Positions 15,801 to 17,657 of a stretch of 17,657 nt of DNA are shown here, piece after piece; position 1 is the stretch's first letter; each line of letters opens with the position of its first letter. The notes beneath the pieces were generated by a model. The model searched no databases and had not been told where the DNA came from. It saw only the letters and a program-made list of their open reading frames with translations. A program made the position numbers and the translations under genes. The stretch comes from DAONLM01 sp035406685 (GTDB lineage: Bacteria; Spirochaetota; GWE2-31-10; MWDO01): assembly GCA_035406685.1 (NCBI GenBank), contig DAONLM010000036.1, forward strand, positions 1 to 17,657, given 5' to 3'.

Positions 15801-17570
15801 GTAATCTTTATCGATGAAATATATATGAGTGAGCCTATACTTATGGCTGGTTTTTCAAATAAGAATGAATTTTTATATAATGATCCGGGTGTTGATATAA
15901 AATATAGAGATTTTACTATATTTAGAAATCCTTATGTAAAATTATCCACGATTTTTAATACACCTAATTTTTTAAAAGAGGAGTTTAGTTTTGTAAATGA
16001 TTTTGAATTGAATAGCAATATCAATATTAAGTTTAATTTTTTAGAGACAGATTTTAATTTTTCTGATGAATCTAATTTTTTGTTTAATGAAAATCTTTTT
16101 ATATTCTCTAAAGAAAAATTTATTGCAAATGTTAATAAGAATTCATCAAAAAAAAATCCTTTTCTCTTTAATATTTATTATGAATTTCAGAGGTCTGGAT
16201 ATGATAAATATTTTTTACTTGATAAAATAAATTTAACAAGAAAGATATTACTTGAGCTTGGCACAAGGTTTGACTTTTTTTACTGGAAATTAAAATTTGA
16301 CTCATTATCAAAAAAGGTTGATTCTAAAAGTAATTTTACCACAATTGAATATGAGCATAAACTTAATTATGAGACCACAGAGTTTAAATTATTGTATAAT
16401 ATATTTTCAGATAAAAAGGATAATTATATCTCTGGATTTTTTTCATTAGACAATTTTGGTTTGTTATTTGCAGAGGATCTAAAATTATTTTTTGAAGATT
16501 CGAGGGTAAAGGGACAGACTTTTAAATCCGGACTTTCTTTTGATATTATACCAGATTTAAAGTTTGTTAATAATGTTTCATATACAAATAAGGGGGATAT
16601 CTCTTCAAATTTAGGTATATATGGCTTTAATACAATTTTTAATAATTGTAATGCTATTGAATTAAATCTCACTTATAATGAGAAGAATAATAAATTTTTA
16701 TCACTCGAGTATAAAAGAGAAACCTCTATTTATTATGAAAAATCTTATACGACAATTGATTGGTATAACTATTTTAAAGAATTTACATACTCTTTTAATG
16801 GAATTTTACCTATTATTTTTTATCCCCCATTTTCTTCTATTTTTGTTTATTCTGGGATTGATTCTTTTAAAAATTTATATTTTAATGATCTAAAAGATAG
16901 CATCTCTTTTGAGATAGATTGGTCTATATTCTTAATGGAGAATCTATTCTTACCTTATAAGTTTAAATTTAGTATAACTGAAAAAGATATTAATATATTA
17001 TCTTATACTTCCATCTACGAAATAAACTTAATTCTTTATGGTAAAGGAGAAATATTTACTATCAACTTAAAAAAATTAACAGTTGAATATAATATTGATG
17101 AGAAGATAAGATTTGATAATAACGAAAAAAAGTCTACAACAAACTTCTCTTTTATTTTTAATTTTCTTTTTTATAATGAACTTGAACTTAATAATGAAAT
17201 TGATTATATTTTAGAGTATGCTGAAATTTATAATAAGAAGGAATTCAAGCATAATTTTATTATTAAAAACTCTATATATAAAAATTTTTTTGTCTACGAT
17301 TATGCAATAAATGATAAAAAGGGAATAGAATTACTGATAAAGTTAGAGTTAAATTCATTGTTTTATCATAGAATTGATAAAATTACAGAGAATACAGATA
17401 TCCCAGTTCTGATCGTGCTTGAACCAAAATTAGGATATCGATTTAATAAATATATAACAGTAAGTGGTAATATAAGATTGGGATACTCTTTTGAATTTTC
17501 ACAATTAACTAAAAATATTACAAATCGTTTTGGGATTGAATTCTTTATTCAGGGGACATTTAGATTTTAA
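12801..17570 (+). CDS. Giant SprA-like outer-membrane beta-barrel protein
   Basis: A 1589-residue protein beginning with a signal peptide (basic start, hydrophobic 5-18) and ending ...FIQGTFRF, with the terminal Phe typical of BAM-inserted barrels. It is dense in alternating beta strands throughout. Motifs recalling SprA, the type 9 secretion translocon of Bacteroidota, appear in the SprA order. ITVYLNSILLSPIDYSYDPV and ILLNREIIDSDLIEVRYF (449-488) resemble its repeated 'DY-x-x-DY-x-TG...I-x-V-x-Y' unit. Then come TIIEDFE with W601-YPISNPEIYPE (580-612), and GNVRIYIDAGAISE (719-732) with acidic DFDEDGRLSYDETGD (770-784). A galactose-binding-like module lies near 890-1035 (SKWHQIEFDLSSF, FIDEIYMSEP). 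Residues from about 1035 on are mostly strands, probably the barrel. No Shine-Dalgarno sequence precedes ATG 12801; the signal peptide supports that start. SprA identity is inferred from remembered motifs; an LptD-like or other large barrel is the alternative. Confidence 0.65.
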   Translation: MKKNIFILLNLIVLISLFSKPKLKDYNPFLILPFELSEDKEIKDRDKEKKTSFSFNIGNVDGSLNIIGEWDIKIGYGAGFTLYPELVWILTLTNFKDGLIFEQKRLFSLDWITDSGIFLHLFFNDDVNASEFTFKYEHNKYFKSLYITNKFSGLNINPYRELTGGNVNDINFGFDWEIKFYRGRFDIQFDSTKMIIEKFRGNKRFIENRILDSQYMRGYYYYLPDKDIVEIEVYVSVEDNKTYGNEIKIGNLYYKRLTIGTDCIVDANNGFIKFKESVYKKQTLVYYKTRIGLSIYEVGDSNAGIKGLYGEYDFNANLYPQYFITDEKRYLILSFKNSFSYFEEKNSYKIGEANKSINSLFIQIYDNNSNILSGYNYIYDDFTGAIRIVFSSKKGDKKNVYPFIDYLDENQFYLISSSPSFSKNIINYSFYLVTDSLLLTNIPVSSSITVYLNSILLSPIDYSYDPVTNKILLNREIIDSDLIEVRYFVGEEESFNLTATLKNDFRLNKYLIIGDSYWYKMPVKLWEDSFYNDLKSMEFLYCLFFKGDFKHFLLNSKNGKLEFNINATLSLFLPELKGVTIIEDFEREVKGYPLSLNYKNWYPISNPEIYPELSSATFGKLFYRNMHKNYIKSNDNFLSLYSSNVLPKEEFIDGATIGPYSSSDGYNNEKNSLSLIAEFDLKPDQYVSFAIPVKDINSNIDFSNFKEFIVALKTIELTGNVRIYIDAGAISEVFDSNNVQYENFDEGIKYLVDSYSLYKSKNDGVNISNDFDEDGRLSYDETGDISRFIEKDSLNNFIEVVPNFKKVVNFKIENSDNLKKFRGLRVTIYSVSGAKGRILFNQFRFAESGWDYDRTKNSYGIEIFPAEDDFLKDNIFSINNSEFDKKLHFQRFRERTLKINLKMNESFSISKDFNNPIQIKNFKKIGFFLLLKENCNRILYFNLKDTEGNIIRKRFDIKDLSKSKWHQIEFDLSSFDGNTNGYITKIEFDFQNEGVDISDNVIFIDEIYMSEPILMAGFSNKNEFLYNDPGVDIKYRDFTIFRNPYVKLSTIFNTPNFLKEEFSFVNDFELNSNINIKFNFLETDFNFSDESNFLFNENLFIFSKEKFIANVNKNSSKKNPFLFNIYYEFQRSGYDKYFLLDKINLTRKILLELGTRFDFFYWKLKFDSLSKKVDSKSNFTTIEYEHKLNYETTEFKLLYNIFSDKKDNYISGFFSLDNFGLLFAEDLKLFFEDSRVKGQTFKSGLSFDIIPDLKFVNNVSYTNKGDISSNLGIYGFNTIFNNCNAIELNLTYNEKNNKFLSLEYKRETSIYYEKSYTTIDWYNYFKEFTYSFNGILPIIFYPPFSSIFVYSGIDSFKNLYFNDLKDSISFEIDWSIFLMENLFLPYKFKFSITEKDINILSYTSIYEINLILYGKGEIFTINLKKLTVEYNIDEKIRFDNNEKKSTTNFSFIFNFLFYNELELNNEIDYILEYAEIYNKKEFKHNFIIKNSIYKNFFVYDYAINDKKGIELLIKLELNSLFYHRIDKITENTDIPVLIVLEPKLGYRFNKYITVSGNIRLGYSFEFSQLTKNITNRFGIEFFIQGTFRF

Positions 17571-17657
17571 AAAATGATCTTGAATTAAACCTATTTTTAT
17601 ATCACAACTTCCACCTATAATTTTAATATTTTTTCTTATAACCACTTTATTCTTAAA
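17505..17657 (-). CDS. Possible 3' end of a convergent gene (partial)
   Basis: One minus-strand frame is open from the right edge for 50 codons and stops at 17505-17507, so it would overlap the end of the giant gene by 66 bases. It includes IKIIGGSCDIKIGLIQDHF, whose glycine-rich turn and strand pattern look protein-like. I cannot assign a family, and an antisense shadow over the 3' end of the large gene is possible. The other two minus frames are closed by stops within the first 35 bases. No terminator is visible in 17571-17657. Confidence 0.25.
   Translation of the reverse strand, partial: FKNKVVIRKNIKIIGGSCDIKIGLIQDHFLKSKCPLNKEFNPKTICNIFS

Noticed and set aside
1..17657. tRNA, rRNA, CRISPR array, insertion sequence or phage genes
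   Set aside because: I saw no cloverleaf, no spaced identical repeats, no transposase motif and no terminal inverted repeats of IS type on either strand.

Overview
The window is about 17.7 kb of very AT-rich DNA (roughly 25-30% G+C by eye) from a Gram-negative-type bacterium. One protein has a signal peptide and a C-terminal phenylalanine beta-signal, which implies an outer membrane. AT-rich codon use, consensus-like sigma70 promoters and several family traits make a spirochaete-like or deep-branching host my best guess. The sequence alone does not fix the taxon.

Layout, left to right. Positions 1-440 hold no intact gene; a weak case can be made for a decayed UbiB/ABC1-type fragment. A plus-strand block follows: a PaaI-like hotdog thioesterase (508-1023, own promoter), then purine nucleoside phosphorylase (1145-1960) and a RadC/JAB-DinG helicase fusion (1962-4478), one base apart. 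The convergent gap 4479-4651 carries four GGGATATC motifs at a 21-22 bp period.

The minus strand from 12632 down to 4652 is one direction of transcription in two packed groups. Upstream group: an unrecognised 319-aa protein, a four-helix voltage-sensor protein without an ion pore but with a HAMP-like tail, a membrane GAF-like/degenerate-GGDEF protein, and a PPK2 polyphosphate kinase. Downstream group, after a 119-bp gap: an OmpR-type response regulator, its histidine kinase, PurN and PrmC, each overlapping the next by 8-23 bases. A divergent region (12633-12800) has a strong minus-strand promoter and a looser plus-strand one. The plus-strand one drives a 1589-residue secreted, beta-rich protein whose motifs recall SprA, the outer-membrane translocon of type 9 secretion.

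The most interesting items are (1) the voltage-sensor protein, in which S1-S4 are nearly canonical (seven basic residues at every third position in S4) but the pore loop is replaced by an extracytoplasmic domain, lying in a compact cluster with a degenerate cyclase-fold protein and a polyphosphate kinase; (2) the SprA-like giant outer-membrane protein; (3) the JAMM-protease/DinG fusion with all catalytic and Fe-S residues intact; and (4) the periodic GGGATATC array, whose 8-mer recurs through the window far more than composition predicts. All functional statements come from motifs read by eye; no database search was run.
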